The notes under the pieces: generated by a model | Told to the model about the DNA's origin: nothing | Databases searched by the model: none | What the model saw: the letters and a program-made list of their open reading frames with translations, nothing else | In this document: piece after piece, positions 1-11,398 of the stretch | Position numbering within the stretch: position 1 is the stretch's first letter | Layout of the letters: the number at the start of each line of letters is the position of its first letter | Origin: Juglans regia | Taxonomy: Eukaryota; Streptophyta; Magnoliopsida; Fagales; Juglandaceae | Reading direction: 5' to 3' | Length of the DNA: 64,000 nucleotides | Assembly: GCF_001411555.2 (NCBI RefSeq) | Contig: NC_049907.1 | Span: forward strand, 8,812,243 to 8,876,242 | Program-made: the position numbers and the translations under genes

Positions 1-3000
1 CATTGTGGCAAGGTTGGACATACAAAGGAGAAATGCTACAAGTTGGTGGGATTCCCACCAAATTTCAAATCCACCAAACCAAGAATTGGAAACACCTCTG
101 CTGCAACTTATTCTGCAAATCAAGTTGCTGCTCAGATTACTGCTCAAGCCATGAAGCATTTGCTCCAAGTGTCTCTCAATTGAAACTCTCTCAAGCACAA
201 GCACAACATCTTATGGATCTTGTCAATGCTCAATTTCCTCAGCTGAACTCAAGACAGAACCAGCCTATACTGCCTACTCCTGCTCCTATCAAACCAGCAA
301 TTTTAGAACCAAAATCCTCAAACACATCCTACTCAAACCTAGAAGGTAACCACCACTGTCTCTCCTCTCTTTCCATACCCAGTAATTACTCTCATTTCAA
401 TGATATGAATCCCTGCAAACACAACTCATCCATTCACTCTAAACACTCTGATGTTTATGTCACACTATGGATCATGGACACAGGGGCCACTATTCACATG
501 GTAAGCTCTACCTCTTTTCTTGATAAATTTCCTCATTGCATCAAGCATTTGTACAACTTCCAAATGGTACAAGGGCTCAAGTCACACACATAGGAACTGT
601 TAAAGCTATCAGGTTCTTTGTTACTAACTGATGTCCTATGTGTACCTTCATTCACCTTTAATATCATCTCAGTTAGCAAGCTCACTCAAAAACCAGATAC
701 ATGTCTATTTTTCTTAAAAGATCTATGCTTCATTCAGGTCCTCTTTCCAGGATGACGATTGGACTTGCTAAGGTTCATGCCGGCCTCTATTATCTTCTGC
801 CATGACAGCAACATTAAACCTTCTTTAAATCTTCCCAATCAAGCTCGAGTCAACCAAGCAACTGTTCAACAGGATTTTGATCTATGGCACTTTAAATTAG
901 GACATTTATCTTCACAAAGAATGAGTTTAATCCATTCTCTTGTTCCTAATGTAAAGTCCAATGACCTACCTCATTGTAAAATTTGTCATTTGGCCAAGCA
1001 GAAATATCTCCCTTTTCTTTCAAGTGTATCCACTAGTTCATTTCCTTTTGACTTAATCTATTGTGATATATGGGGCCTATATTCTCAAACATCAATTCAA
1101 GACTTTCATTATTTTTTAACCATTGTGGATGATTATTCAAGAATCATTTAGGTTTTCTTAATGAAATTGAAATCAGACACAAGACCTATCCTGCAATTAT
1201 TCTTCTAGGTAATACACATTCAATTCAATAGCAAAATCAAGAAAATCAGAACTGATGATGGCTTTGAATTCGACATGGCTGATTTTTATAAAAACAATGG
1301 CATCATTCACCAAAAATCATGTGTGTATACCCCTCAACAAAATGGTGTTATTGAGAGGAAACACCAACACCCTTTGAATGTAGCTAGGGCACTCCTCTTT
1401 CAAGCTGGACTGCCTACTACTTTTTGGGGAGATGCCATCTTGACAACAACCTACATCATCAATAGGATCCCTACACCCCTCCTTTCTAATAAATCACCCT
1501 ATGAAAAGCTCTTTTCATCACCACCCTCCTATTATCATCTTCAAGTTTTTGGTTGCCTAAGTTATGCTAGCACTCCTAAGCACCATAAAACAAAGTTTGA
1601 ACCTCAGGCTAGGCCTTGCATTTTCTTAGGATATCCTGCAAACATCAAAGGCTACAAGCTCTACGACATAGAGAATCATTCCACCTTCATCTCTAGGAGT
1701 GTGATCTTCCATGAGTCTACCTTTCCATTTCACTCATCCACTCCCTCTTCTCATTCCTCTTTAGACTTTCATTCCTCATTTCCTCAAAATCTGGTTTTAC
1801 CTCCTCCACCACCAAATGACTATTTTTCACCTTCTCAAAATCTGGTTTCACCCTCTTCTGAACTACCTCATCTTGAACCACCTCATCTTGAACCAGTCCA
1901 CCCTACTCTTCAATATGAACCACCTCATCTTGAACCATCTAAGCCTACTACTTCTTCTACTTCACCTCCCTTTTCACCTCCATCAATACCTCTTTGAAGA
2001 TCCATCAGAGATAGGTATCAACCTGCCTATCTCCACCAATACCATTGCCAAATAGCAGAATCTATACCTCTCAATCCTCCACACTTCATCCACTAGATTA
2101 TCACCTCATATACAAACACCTCTTTTAATCTCACCAATCCTTTTTTGTTTCCCTCTCCCTAATCTCTGAACCTAACTCCTATAGTGAAACTGTGAAAATA
2201 AAACATTGGCAAGATGCCATGCAAGCTGAACTCAGTGCTTTAGAGGACAATAACACTTGGACTGTTACTGCCCTTCCCCCCAACAAAAATGTCATTGGCT
2301 GTAAATATGTTTACAAAGTAAAGCTCAAATCTGATGGCTCTCTTGAAAGACACAAATCTAGACTTGTTGCCAAGGGATATAATCAAAGAGAAGGTTTTGA
2401 CTTCCAAGAAACATTCAATCAAGTGGCTAAACTCACCACAGTTCATGTCTTCCTTGCCTTAGCCTCTATTCACAACTGATTTTTATCTCAAATGGATATC
2501 CATAATGCATTTTTACATGGGGACCTTAATGAGAAAATTTATATGGAGATGCAACCAGGTTACCACATTCACAGAGATCAGATTGAGGGGGAGAAATTAG
2601 TATGCAAACTGAATAAGTCCATTTATGGACTTAAACAAGCATCAAGGCAATAGTTCTTAAAATTTTCTAACTCCCTTACTTTTATCGGATTTTATCAATC
2701 TAAATCTGACTATTCTTTATTCACCAAAGTTAGCCAAAAAGGGTTTACAACACTCCTAATGTATGTGGATGACATCATAGTGGGAAGTAATTCTCAAGAT
2801 GAAGTTAACTCACTCAAAGCTTACCTCCACAGATAATTCAAAATCAAAGACCTTGGACCCCTCAAATATTTCCTAGGCCTAAAGGTTGCAAGATCATCTT
2901 CTGGAATCAACATCTGTCAAAGAAAGTACACACTCAAAAATTTGGAAGATGTAGGGCTACTTGGCACCAAAATAGTCTCTACACCCATTGAGTTAAATCA

Positions 3001-3724
3001 CAAGTTGAGCCACACCACAAATACAATTCTGCAAGACCCTACAACCTATAGAAGACTCATTGGAATGCTCATTTATTTAACAATTATAAGGCCATATATC
3101 ACTTATGCCGTGAATGTTCTGAGTCAGTTCATGGATAAGCCTTCACAAACTCATATGCAATTAGCCTATAGAGTTCTCAGATATCTCAAAGGATCCATAG
3201 GCCAAGGCATCTTCTTGTCATTGAGATCATCCTTACACCTAAGGGCATATAGTAGCTCTGATTGGGCTGCTTGCCCCAAGACTATGAGTTATGTTACAGG
3301 TTTTTGTGTATTCATTGGAGACTCATTGATAAGTTGGAAATCAAAGAAAAAAGTAACTATCTCTAGGTCTTCAGCTGAGGCAAAATATAGGGCATTAGCT
3401 TCCACAAGTTGTGAAATCATGTGGCTTCTTGGTTTGATAAAAGAATTTAACATCAATCATGGACAATCTGCTCTCATATTCTGTGATAGCCAAGCAGCCA
3501 TCCACATTGCAAGGAATCCTATCTTCCATGAAAGAACTAAACGCATAGAACTAGACTGCCACTTTGTTCGAGAAAAGGTCCTAGCTAGAATCATCACTCC
3601 AATCCACATAGCTTCAAAATTTCAGTTGGCAAACATTTTCACTAAGGCTTTATCAGCTTCTACTTTTCATTTTTTACTGTCCAAGATGAGAATCCTAAAC
3701 ATCCATGCCCATCTTGATGGGGAG
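1..3724 (+). pseudogene. Copia gag-pol remnant
   Basis: Frame 1 opens with HCGKVGH and KCYK of a retroviral-type zinc knuckle and stops near 180. A protease core WIMDTGAT lies at about 468-492. The GAG-pre-integrase motif (HFKLGH, then CKICHLAKQ) is at about 886-1005. The integrase core has the first acidic residue in IYCDIWG near 1060 and the last in QQNGVIERK near 1340. A Pro/Ser-rich linker at 1720-1990 has an imperfect repeat encoding HLEP. Reverse transcriptase starts near 2200 and keeps YVDD near 2762; RNase H with [10 protein letters not shown] lies near 3370. Stops interrupt reverse transcriptase near 2478, 2652 and 2835, and frame changes lie near 600, 1150, 2000 and 2500. This is a dead copy. 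Confidence 0.92.
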
Positions 3725-4196
3725 TCTCACAAAATAAAATGTAGTGAGAAGAATTGCAAGCAAGAAGAAGATGAGGACACTGAGCATCAAAGCTGCAACA
3801 CACAAAGCAACACATGCAGCAGCAAAAGCAAACATGAAGTACGCTGCAACACTCAAGAAATACATGTAGTAGCAGAAGCAAATAAAGCAAACGGCAGCAC
3901 ACGAGAAGCAGAAAGCATCAACAAAAAGAAAGAAAGCTTTGGATCTGAAAAGATTTATGAAAAACATGGCTACACACATGAAGTGTCAAGAACTTGATAT
4001 AAAGCACTGTCTAAACCATGCTGCCCATAAAAGTTGCAAATTATTACTTGTAATTGTATAGAAGGTTTAAACTTGATATAAAACATCTTGCTCCTATAAA
4101 TAGCAGCAGATTATGTATCATTAAAAATCATATCAATGAGAATGAAATTTCTCTCTGCATCGCTTATGCATTTCGAGTTTCTCTTCATGTTTTAAC
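3725..4196 (+). repeat. Putative 3' LTR of the copia element
   Basis: This segment follows the RNase H domain and a purine-rich TTGATGGGGAG tract. It contains a TATA-like TATAAATA at 4095-4102 and ends TTTTAACA, which fits an LTR terminus. The 5' boundary is uncertain because the expected TG start is not clear and the 5' LTR is outside the window. A reading frame continues from pol into the first part of it. Confidence 0.6.
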
Positions 4197-4531
4197 ATAC
4201 TCATAACGATCATTCTGCACATTAGTTCTATTAATTGAGAGTAACTTTACTTTCACGCTTGGTTTACTTTAATTTATATTCAGTTTATATTGGATATTTG
4301 AAAATTGCCAAATCCAATACGAATTAGTTTATAAAATAAATAAAAGAAATGTAATTAATCATGATCAACCAAACTCATAACCAAAAGAAGTACAAATATT
4401 TTTCTTTTAAAAAAGAAATGGGGAATCTTGTGAACGTTTGACTTAAATGAAATGATTTAAATCTTCAGGCCAAGAAAATAAAATAAAATAAATAGAGAAA
4501 ATGTAAGCATTGGACCATTGACTACAACTAG
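4197..4531. other. AT-rich intergenic DNA
   Basis: I see no coding signal or ordered repeat between the copia LTR and the following hAT-like element. Confidence 0.6.
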
Positions 4532-4539
4532 GACGTACG

Positions 4540-5159
4540 TAGATGTGTAAATTTAAATTGGAAAATCAATCTGGACCGGACCGAACCAGACCGGTTTGAA
4601 AAAATATATATATATATAAATTCATTTTATATATTATACAAAATATTTGTTTATATAAGTTTTATATATAATATATAATTATATATTAAATTTTTATATA
4701 TAATATATAATTATATATCACATATAAAATAATTTCATATTATAATTAATAAATTATAATATAAAATGTTAATCTTAAATATGAGCATTTGTAATTTATT
4801 TGATTATATGTTATTAATATAATTATATATAAAATAATGTTATTATAATTTATAAAATAAAAGTTTAATCTAAAAATGAAAATTTAATTGATCATATGCT
4901 TTAAACATAATATATATATATATATTAAATTATCAATAACATTTTATCATAAGAAGTAATGCTTTATTATATTTTTTTTTACATTTTAAAAAAATTAGAA
5001 AATTGGATCAGACTGGATCGGAAACCGATAAAACTTAAGATACCGATTTATAAAGATAACCGAAGCGTAATCGGTTTTAAAAAATATAAAACCGGTATAT
5101 ACCGATTCGATTTTAGATTTTATTCAAAATTAAATCGGACTGGACCGATTACACCCCTA
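4540..5159. mobile_element. Non-autonomous hAT-like element, 620 bp
   Basis: The ends are inverted (TAGATGTGTAAA at the left, TTACACCCCTA at the right). They are flanked by an 8-bp duplication with one mismatch (GACGTACG at 4532-4539, AACGTACG at 5160-5167). Sub-terminal tracts carry repeated GGACCGGACCG / CCGGTTT motifs in inverted orientation, and the middle is AT-rich with no transposase. An 8-bp duplication plus a TAGRGGTGTAA-like end is typical of plant hAT derivatives. Confidence 0.8.
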
Positions 5160-5412
5160 AACGTACGGAACCATAAAGGACTTTTGGCGAAATTAGACCC
5201 AAAATAAATGATTAGATAAGCAAACAGAAATTATCCCTGCATTCCATCAGTGCTCCAATTTCAGAAGTGGTGTTTTTGTGGAGTACGAGGATTCTAGATG
5301 TTCAAATTAGTGGTGACAAAGTAGTCAAGTCGTTCACATTGACTTGGAAATTCCAAGTATGTGTTTCTTCTCCTCGACAGACAGGCGTGTATATATTAGA
5401 TAAAAATTTAAA

Positions 5413-5629
5413 CAAAAATGCCACTCCCACCGATAGTTGGGTCCGGATTGGGTCCCAACAGATTTTTTTTTTTTTTTTTAATTAAGTGATTGACAAAGTA
5501 TTTTTTTAATAATATTATAAATTTTTTAAAAAAATATATTTAAGAGTATTAAAAAAATGAATGAAATTTTTTTTTTGCTCTTATCGGGACCCGTCTCTTG
5601 CTACACTCTCGGTGGGTGTAGCATTGCTC
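5413..5629. mobile_element. Mutator-type MITE A, 217 bp
   Basis: A 9-bp duplication AAATTTAAA flanks the element (5404-5412 and 5630-5638). The first 19 bases of one end (CAAAAATGCCACTCCCACC) match the complement of the other (GAGCAATGCTACACCCACC) at 14 positions. The interior is T/A-rich and resembles the interior of the MITE at 6629-6868. There is no coding capacity. Confidence 0.82.
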
Positions 5630-5638
5630 AAATTTAAA

Positions 5639-6619
5639 CTGATAGAAAGAAGTAAATTCTATTATTTATGTTAAATCTTAATACTCTCTCTCATTTGTCT
5701 GGACTAGACTCGTTAATAAGTTGAAATATTTATATATATAGATATATGCATAATGCAAATTCAAGATTTTTATTTTAATATAATATAAAATTATCACTTA
5801 TCTCAAAAATTAAAAATTTATATGAATAGATTAATTCAATTACTTGTATTGAATAGTGGGAATTGTCTTCTAGTTCAATCATCCCATATGTAGGCCCAAA
5901 TTTGTTGTCCACTACAAGATTTAATGGACTGATCCCTCTCTAATCAGTCTGTAATTGTTGAGAACATGAAGCACGATAGCTGCTGACTACCTGTTATTAT
6001 ATGTACTAAGTGTTGACAAATTCTATACGGCTTATGGCTAAATTCATCTTGAACTGTATAAGGAGTTATCTCACTCCTTCTATTAGGTTTTTTATAAAGA
6101 GAAATAAGTATTTCTATATCATATCAGAACATGTTAACCTATAATCGATGATAAGCTCTTACGATCTATCTACGATGATGGTATTGAAAATATCGGCCCA
6201 CACGTGAGGGGCGTGTTGAGAAGTCACACACGACTTAGCGACTAACTCATCCTAAATTTTATAAAGAGTTACTCTACTCTTTCTATTAGACATTTTATGA
6301 AGAGAAATGAGTATTTTTACATTACATGATAATCTATTTTATTAGTGTTTTTATTTTTAATTTAAATTTTAAAATTTTCTTTATTTTCAATAGTTGACAC
6401 ATTAAAAAATATATGATTACGTAAGTAAAATTGTAATATTTTATTGAAATGAGGGTGAAATGTTCAAGGAGTTCATGATATGGGTTGTTCCCTACAGGTG
6501 GGGAGGGGAGAGTAAATGAGGGGAAGTTCTCATAATATATCCCCACAATGTTTGCTTATGGACAAATCATCCTTCTTGATGTAACATAACATCCTTCACT
6601 GTGGGGACGATTCTCCCAT
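5639..6619. other. AT-rich intergenic DNA with a diverged direct repeat
   Basis: I see no gene here. About 110 bp near 6008-6120 recurs in diverged form near 6212-6322; both contain a (T)ATAARGAGTTA start, CTYCTTCTATTAG or a close variant, and AAAGAGAAAT or GAAGAGAAAT. This may be a fragment of an older repeat. Confidence 0.55.
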
Positions 6620-6628
6620 TATCGTAAT

Positions 6629-6868
6629 GAATAATGCTACTCTCATCACTCCCGGTCCCGCTACATTTTTTTTATTTTTTTAATATATTTTTTTTATTTA
6701 ATGATTAAGTAAATATTTTTTAATGATATTATAATTTTTTTATTTTTTTAAAAAATATTTTATAGTGTTAAAAAAATACATGTATAAAAAAATAAAATAA
6801 AAAAATACTATATTTTACACTGAGCGGGACTGAGAGCGGGACAGGGAGCGGGGGCTGTAGCACGGTTC
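6629..6868. mobile_element. Mutator-type MITE B, 240 bp
   Basis: A perfect 9-bp duplication TATCGTAAT flanks it (6620-6628 and 6869-6877). The inverted ends are GAATAATGCTAC at the left and the complement of GAACCGTGCTAC at the right, followed by C-rich tracts containing GTCCCGCT on both sides. The interior is almost pure A/T and matches the MITE at 5413-5629. The 9-bp duplication points to the Mutator superfamily. Confidence 0.87.
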
Positions 6869-6877
6869 TATCGTAAT

Positions 6878-7866
6878 TTAACCATGTTGAATGGCGGTGA
6901 TGACAGTATCTAGAAAGTCTCATTTTAGTAATGATACCTATAACTCTATTTTATAATATTTATACAACTATATGCTAAAATAAGGATATTTGCGAAAAAT
7001 CGTGTTATTTTTATAAATTATTTTACAAAAATCTCTCTAATTTAAAACATGATTATATAAAAAATAATTGTAAGCCTTTAAATTTGATACTCTTCATTTC
7101 GTGACAACATGATTATTCTATGACTGCTAGAAGGAATATTTTTGCCTCACCAAATTGATTAGGGTTTGGTTTGTATTATTGGTGCATAGAATAATGATAT
7201 ATATAAGGCTTGCGTAAAATGAGTTTTTCACATTTTTTTTTTAGTATGACTCATTTTTTTTTATTAAATACCTAGATTTGTGTATTTGAAATTTGTGGAC
7301 AAATGCATACAATGGTAAGACCATTTAAGCTATTGCCTAAGACACCAAAAATAAAAATGTATTTTATAGAAATTTAAAAAAAAATAAAAACCATTTAATT
7401 AAATAAAATTTTTAATAATTTTTATAGTTTTCAACGTGTGTAAGGCCTTATAATATTAAATTTAATATTTAACACAATGAATTATTTTTTTTATAAGTAA
7501 TACAATGAATTATTTATATTTTAAATAAATTTGTTAAGATCTTACTAAATTGAGACATAAAATCTACATTGAGACTTCATTTTAAGTTATTGTTATAAAT
7601 AAAAAATCAGAAAAATCATATTTAAAGATTTTAAATAAAATCTCATTTTATTGTAAAGTTTAAAAATATTTCATATAATAATTTATATTTTATTATATTA
7701 TATTATAAATTATAATTATAAATAATTTATTTAAATTTTACATTATGCCTTAATTTGTATTAAGCCGCCCTCAACAAACCATAAACAATGATTAGTGATG
7801 GTTATTATTTTTCAATCTCCATTGTAAATAATTATTTCCCCGTGACAAAAGCAAAGATCAAAACAT
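6878..7866. other. AT-rich intergenic DNA
   Basis: I see no gene. The stretch holds one micro-insertion of a retroposon tail at 7488-7501, listed separately. Confidence 0.6.
7474..7515 (-). mobile_element. Tail-only retroposon insertion 1 (14 bp)
   Basis: The 14-bp direct repeat ACAATGAATTATTT occurs at 7474-7487 and 7502-7515. It flanks only a 14-base insert of five T followed by ATAAGTAAT. The geometry is a target-site duplication around the extreme 3' tail of a SINE or LINE inserted in minus orientation. Confidence 0.7.
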
Positions 7867-8033
7867 GGTTTCGTTTGGATCTCAACTCATCTCAACTCAT
7901 CATTACAATTTTTTTAAATCTCAATATAAAATATAATAAACAATTCAATTTTTTTAAATTCTAAAATAATAATAATATTAAAAAATAATATTTTATCATC
8001 TCAATTCAATTCACTTCAACATCCAAACACAAT
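7867..8033. mobile_element. Tourist-like MITE fragment
   Basis: The left end reads GTTTGGATCTCAACTCATC and the right end carries ATCCAAACAC in inverted orientation, around an A/T-rich core. The inner sequence ATCTCAACTCA matches the element at 31339-31518, so both belong to one family. I could not fix a target duplication for this copy. Confidence 0.65.
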
Positions 8034-8218
8034 TGTAAAGATCCATCCAAAGAGGATGCCCAAAAATCAAAGCCTAGACCATAAACTCCTCAACCATACT
8101 CTTCTTCTCACTTCCATCAGACCTAAAAGAATTAAATGCAGCAGCTGGAATACCCACCGACCCTCCCTCCCCAAAGGCAATTCTCACCACCCTAATTTCC
8201 TCCCCTCTCCCTCAACAA

Positions 8219-8314
8219 ATGGCTAAATCCCTTCCTTCTCCTCCTCTTCCTCCCCTCCGTCATCCCTCTCCCAATGTCCACCCCAACCACAACCAGCACA
8301 AACTACCTCACTAA
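8219..8314 (+). promoter_or_regulatory. uORF overlapping the ATL start codon
   Basis: An upstream ATG at 8219 opens a 31-codon frame rich in Pro, Ser and His. It runs through the main start at 8274 in another frame and stops at 8312-8314. If both ATGs lie in the mRNA, initiation at the upstream codon would compete with the main frame. The transcript start is unknown. Confidence 0.4.
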
Positions 8315-8849
8315 CATTGGCCTCGGCTACGCCATCGCTATCGCTCTCGGCTTCCTCGTCCTCCTCTCCACTCTCCTCCTCGCCTCATACCTTTGCTGTC
8401 GCTCCCATCGGTCTTCCAATAACCCCATCAACAACGGCAGGAACAACAGTCATAACGCCAACCCCAGTGACGGTATCATCCTTCCCCGCATAATCTTTGT
8501 CGCCGAGGACGAAGACGGAGAGACGCTTGATGAGAACGTCGCCGTCGGGATCGACCAGAGCGTCATCAACTCTTACCCCAAGTTCCCGTACTACTGCAAG
8601 GATGGCAACATGGGTACCAATAGTACGACGTGTTCGATCTGCCTGTGCGAGTACAAGGATTCGGAAATGCTCAGGATGATGCCCGAGTGTCGCCATTACT
8701 TCCATTTGTACTGCATCGACCCCTGGTTGAAGCTCAATGGGTCGTGCCCGGTTTGCCGGAACTCGCCGCTGCCGACCCCGCTGTCCACGCCGCTCTCGGA
8801 GGTCGTGCCACTCTCGCAGTACGCCGCGGATCGGTGGCGGAGGAGGTGA
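8274..8849 (+). CDS. RING-H2 finger protein, ATL family E3 ubiquitin ligase
   Basis: This is a complete single-exon frame of 191 residues. Residues about 15-42 form one hydrophobic segment followed by CCR, a membrane anchor of the ATL type. A GID variant of the GLD signature (VAVGIDQS) lies near residue 90. The RING-H2 finger runs from about residue 119 to 161: CSIC, then CRHYFHLYC, then CPVC, giving C-x2-C, C-x-H-x2-H-x2-C and C-x2-C, with the conserved DPWL just after the fourth site. The tail is short and ends in WRRR. Family members are membrane-anchored E3 ligases that recruit an E2 through the RING, often in stress or defence signalling. The N-terminal half resembles ATL67-type proteins from memory. 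I chose the ATG at 8274 because the anchor follows directly; the upstream ATG at 8219 is out of frame. Confidence 0.93.
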   Translation: MSTPTTTSTNYLTNIGLGYAIAIALGFLVLLSTLLLASYLCCRSHRSSNNPINNGRNNSHNANPSDGIILPRIIFVAEDEDGETLDENVAVGIDQSVINSYPKFPYYCKDGNMGTNSTTCSICLCEYKDSEMLRMMPECRHYFHLYCIDPWLKLNGSCPVCRNSPLPTPLSTPLSEVVPLSQYAADRWRRR

Positions 8850-9982
8850 TAGATTTGTGGGTTTTTTTGTTTCCCTTTAAATCTTTCTTTTTGGGTAGTG
8901 GGTGGTTTGTGGCTTTGCTGTTTGGGTTGTTTGTTTGTATGGTTGCTGACTGGGAAAATTGTAAATTTTGGATAGTTTAGGTTTTCGGCTTTTGCTAGGG
9001 TCTTTGTGTTACTTAATCATGGTTTCAGTGATCGAAATTAGAGCATAAAGTCTCCTTTTTTTATCTTAGAAAGAGATGGTTGTCAGTGTTTCACAGACAT
9101 GGAATTCTGGAATTTTATCATTTTTTTTTTCTAAATGCTTGGGTAACTGGGTTGTACATGTGCATCAGTTTAGTTTAATGCTTTTCAGTATGGCGTATGA
9201 GATTCCACCTGTTAAACACATCCTTCTACATGACGAGTAAATTCATATTCAGTCTTTCTGTAAGTTTAACGGAGAACCTAAGACAGGGAGGTGTTGGATG
9301 GAACAGTTCTGTAAGTTTAGTAGTACAACGGGATGCAGTTCCTCACTAGTGCTTGCTCCCACAAGATCATGATGGGGCCTCTAGATTTGTATCATGCCAG
9401 AAGGCCCAGAACTGTTGTACTCTGATGGTCTGTTTAACATAAATTGAGGGACAATGTGCAGTTTGAGTAAAAGACAAAGTACCTACCCCGAGAAAAAAAA
9501 AATGAAAAAGAAAAAAGAATAGAAGAATATTGAAGGGTTGACCAGTTATCTTGAAGCAATACGAAGTTCTAAGGGAAAGTAATTCAAATTAACAACTCGA
9601 ACTGCTTGGATAATCCTACCGAGAAGAAAACCAAAATAATAAAAAAATAAAATCTGTAGACTCTGATCTCAATACCCATTTCTTCAGCAACACTTAAACT
9701 ACATGGTATAAGTTTATAACTTCAGTTAAGATCAAAGGTCAATCCTCCCCCTCCCTCCTCTTTTCCTGGCAAAGTTTTCAGCTTAGAATCCCAGGTATAT
9801 CGTTCAAACCATTTTGCTCTTTTACTTTTTCTCACAGTCCAAATTCTGTTTTTTATCGCTTTCAAGGATTACTGATGTATTGCTGTAAAGATCATTTCAG
9901 TTTCTGTAAATGCTGTTGTCGCTGTTCCTTCTGCTGAAAAGAACTCTGGGAAATTTCAAAGTCCAGTTTTTAAAGTACAGAG
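8850..9982. other. 3' flank of ATL gene and 5' flank of methyltransferase-like gene
   Basis: I see no separate gene. The first few hundred bases are T-rich and fit a 3' UTR. Bases 9720-9982 may include the leader of the next gene; a pyrimidine-rich stretch ends at TTTCAG near 9900, which could be a splice acceptor of a leader intron. Confidence 0.5.
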
Positions 9983-11398
9983 ATGCCAAAACCAAACAAT
10001 TTTATGAAGTTAAAAGCATGGAGAGGGCGGCTTCACAGGCCAATCCTTTTGTTGGTTATCTTAGCTATTCTCATGTCCATTGTCACCTTATCCAAATTCT
10101 ACTCTGTCAGATCTCTTTTTCCTACAGATACTTTCTGCAACCACATGAAGCCCGAGAGCCGAAATGGAACTGGAAGTGAAGTAAGAATTACTATCCAAAC
10201 AGTAATTCAGAAAATCCAACTAGAGATGAGCACAATGAGAGATATGCCAACCAACTCATCCTCATCAGCATCTCTATCGAGATACAGTGCGTTTCTTGCG
10301 GATATCCTTGCGCTCATCGAGTCGACACATGCGTCTTTACCATCCAGTGAAGATCCTTATCAGCATGACAGTGAAAGGAGTAGTCTTCATACTCTATCCA
10401 ATGAACCTGCAGATTATTTCTTCATTGAAGAGATGCGTAAGTATGTAACAATGAAGCCCAACAGACTAGGTAAACAGAACTTCATGGGAGCAAATGGAAC
10501 TTTCACTAGCATCGGCCATGCTTGTTTTGCTGTGAAGAAAGAGCTTGAGGAGTATATGGATTACGATATTGGTGAAATCTGCAATGATGATTGGAAACTA
10601 GCTCAAAAGCTGATGATTCATGGCTGTGATCCGTTACCAAGGAGGAGATGCTTCTCAAGAGCCCCAAAGCTATATAGCAGGCCATTTCCCATCAACGAGT
10701 CCTTGTGGAAGCTCCCGGACAATAGAAATATCCGATGGAGTCAATACCGATGCAAGAACTTCACTTGCCTGGCCAGCAATTCCACTCGAAAGGGATTCTT
10801 CAAATGTGCAGATTGTTTCAACCTTTCGCATCACGAAATTCCCAGATGGATTGAACAGGTAAACTTGCAGCCGAACTCAAATCTAACTGCAGATTTCCTT
10901 ATACCTGAAGTGCTAGGAATTAAGCCTGGAGAGATAAGAATTGGATTGGATTTCAGTGTTGGAACTGGGACTTTTGCTGCAAGGATGAGGGAGTTCAATG
11001 TCACAATAGTCTCAGCAGCTATCAATCTGGGGGCACCCTTCAATGAAATGATAGCTCTTCGAGGACTTGTTCCTCTCTACTTGACAATAAATCAAAGGCT
11101 CCCCTTCTTCGATAACACTCTCGATATGATTCACACGACAAGATTTCTTGATGGCTGGATTGATTTTGTGCTTCTGGACTTTGTATTGTATGATTGGGAT
11201 AGAGTTATAAGGCCTGGGGGTTTGTTGTGGATTGATAGCTTTTTCTGTTTGAAAGAGGATCTGGATGATTATTTAGAAGCCTTCAAGATGTTAAGGTATA
11301 AAAAGCATAAATGGGTTGTGGTTCCAAAGCTGGATAGAGATGATAGAGAGGTATTCTTTTCAGCTGTATTAGAGAAGCCACCTCGACCTTTCAGATAA
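9983..11398 (+). CDS. Membrane-anchored methyltransferase-like protein (At1g29790-type)
   Basis: A single exon encodes 471 residues. A basic start is followed by a hydrophobic segment at about residues 20-42 (ILLLVILAILMSIVTL), a type II signal anchor typical of Golgi enzymes. Several N-x-S/T sites follow, consistent with a lumenal domain. A cysteine-bearing block (CDPLPRRRCF, near residue 214) precedes the S-adenosylmethionine motif I, GLDFSVGTGTF, at about residues 320-330. The later IHTTRFLDGW and VIRPGGLLWID resemble methyltransferase motifs II and III. This layout matches plant putative Golgi methyltransferases related to the At1g29790 / At5g40830 group; the substrate is unknown and may be a cell-wall polysaccharide. 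The ATG at 9983 is the first that gives the anchor. Confidence 0.88.
   Translation: MPKPNNFMKLKAWRGRLHRPILLLVILAILMSIVTLSKFYSVRSLFPTDTFCNHMKPESRNGTGSEVRITIQTVIQKIQLEMSTMRDMPTNSSSSASLSRYSAFLADILALIESTHASLPSSEDPYQHDSERSSLHTLSNEPADYFFIEEMRKYVTMKPNRLGKQNFMGANGTFTSIGHACFAVKKELEEYMDYDIGEICNDDWKLAQKLMIHGCDPLPRRRCFSRAPKLYSRPFPINESLWKLPDNRNIRWSQYRCKNFTCLASNSTRKGFFKCADCFNLSHHEIPRWIEQVNLQPNSNLTADFLIPEVLGIKPGEIRIGLDFSVGTGTFAARMREFNVTIVSAAINLGAPFNEMIALRGLVPLYLTINQRLPFFDNTLDMIHTTRFLDGWIDFVLLDFVLYDWDRVIRPGGLLWIDSFFCLKEDLDDYLEAFKMLRYKKHKWVVVPKLDRDDREVFFSAVLEKPPRPFR

Larger units (their letters stand above)
1..4196 (+). mobile_element. Decayed Ty1/copia retrotransposon, 5' part outside the window
   Basis: The order gag zinc knuckle, protease, integrase, reverse transcriptase, RNase H is visible, which is the copia order. 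The window opens inside the CCHC knuckle, so the 5' LTR and most of gag lie to the left. A polypurine-like stretch near 3715-3723 is followed by a putative 3' LTR that ends in TTTTAACA at 4196. Multiple frameshifts and stops make the copy non-functional. Confidence 0.93.

Noticed and set aside
1797..1990. Imperfect repeat in the copia linker as a satellite
   Set aside because: It is a short proline-rich coding repeat between integrase and reverse transcriptase, common in such linkers.
3660..3979. Minus-strand Cys/Phe-rich frames over the copia 3' end
   Set aside because: They are antisense to the RNase H tail and LTR and arise from the Thr/Gln/Cys-rich codons on the plus strand.
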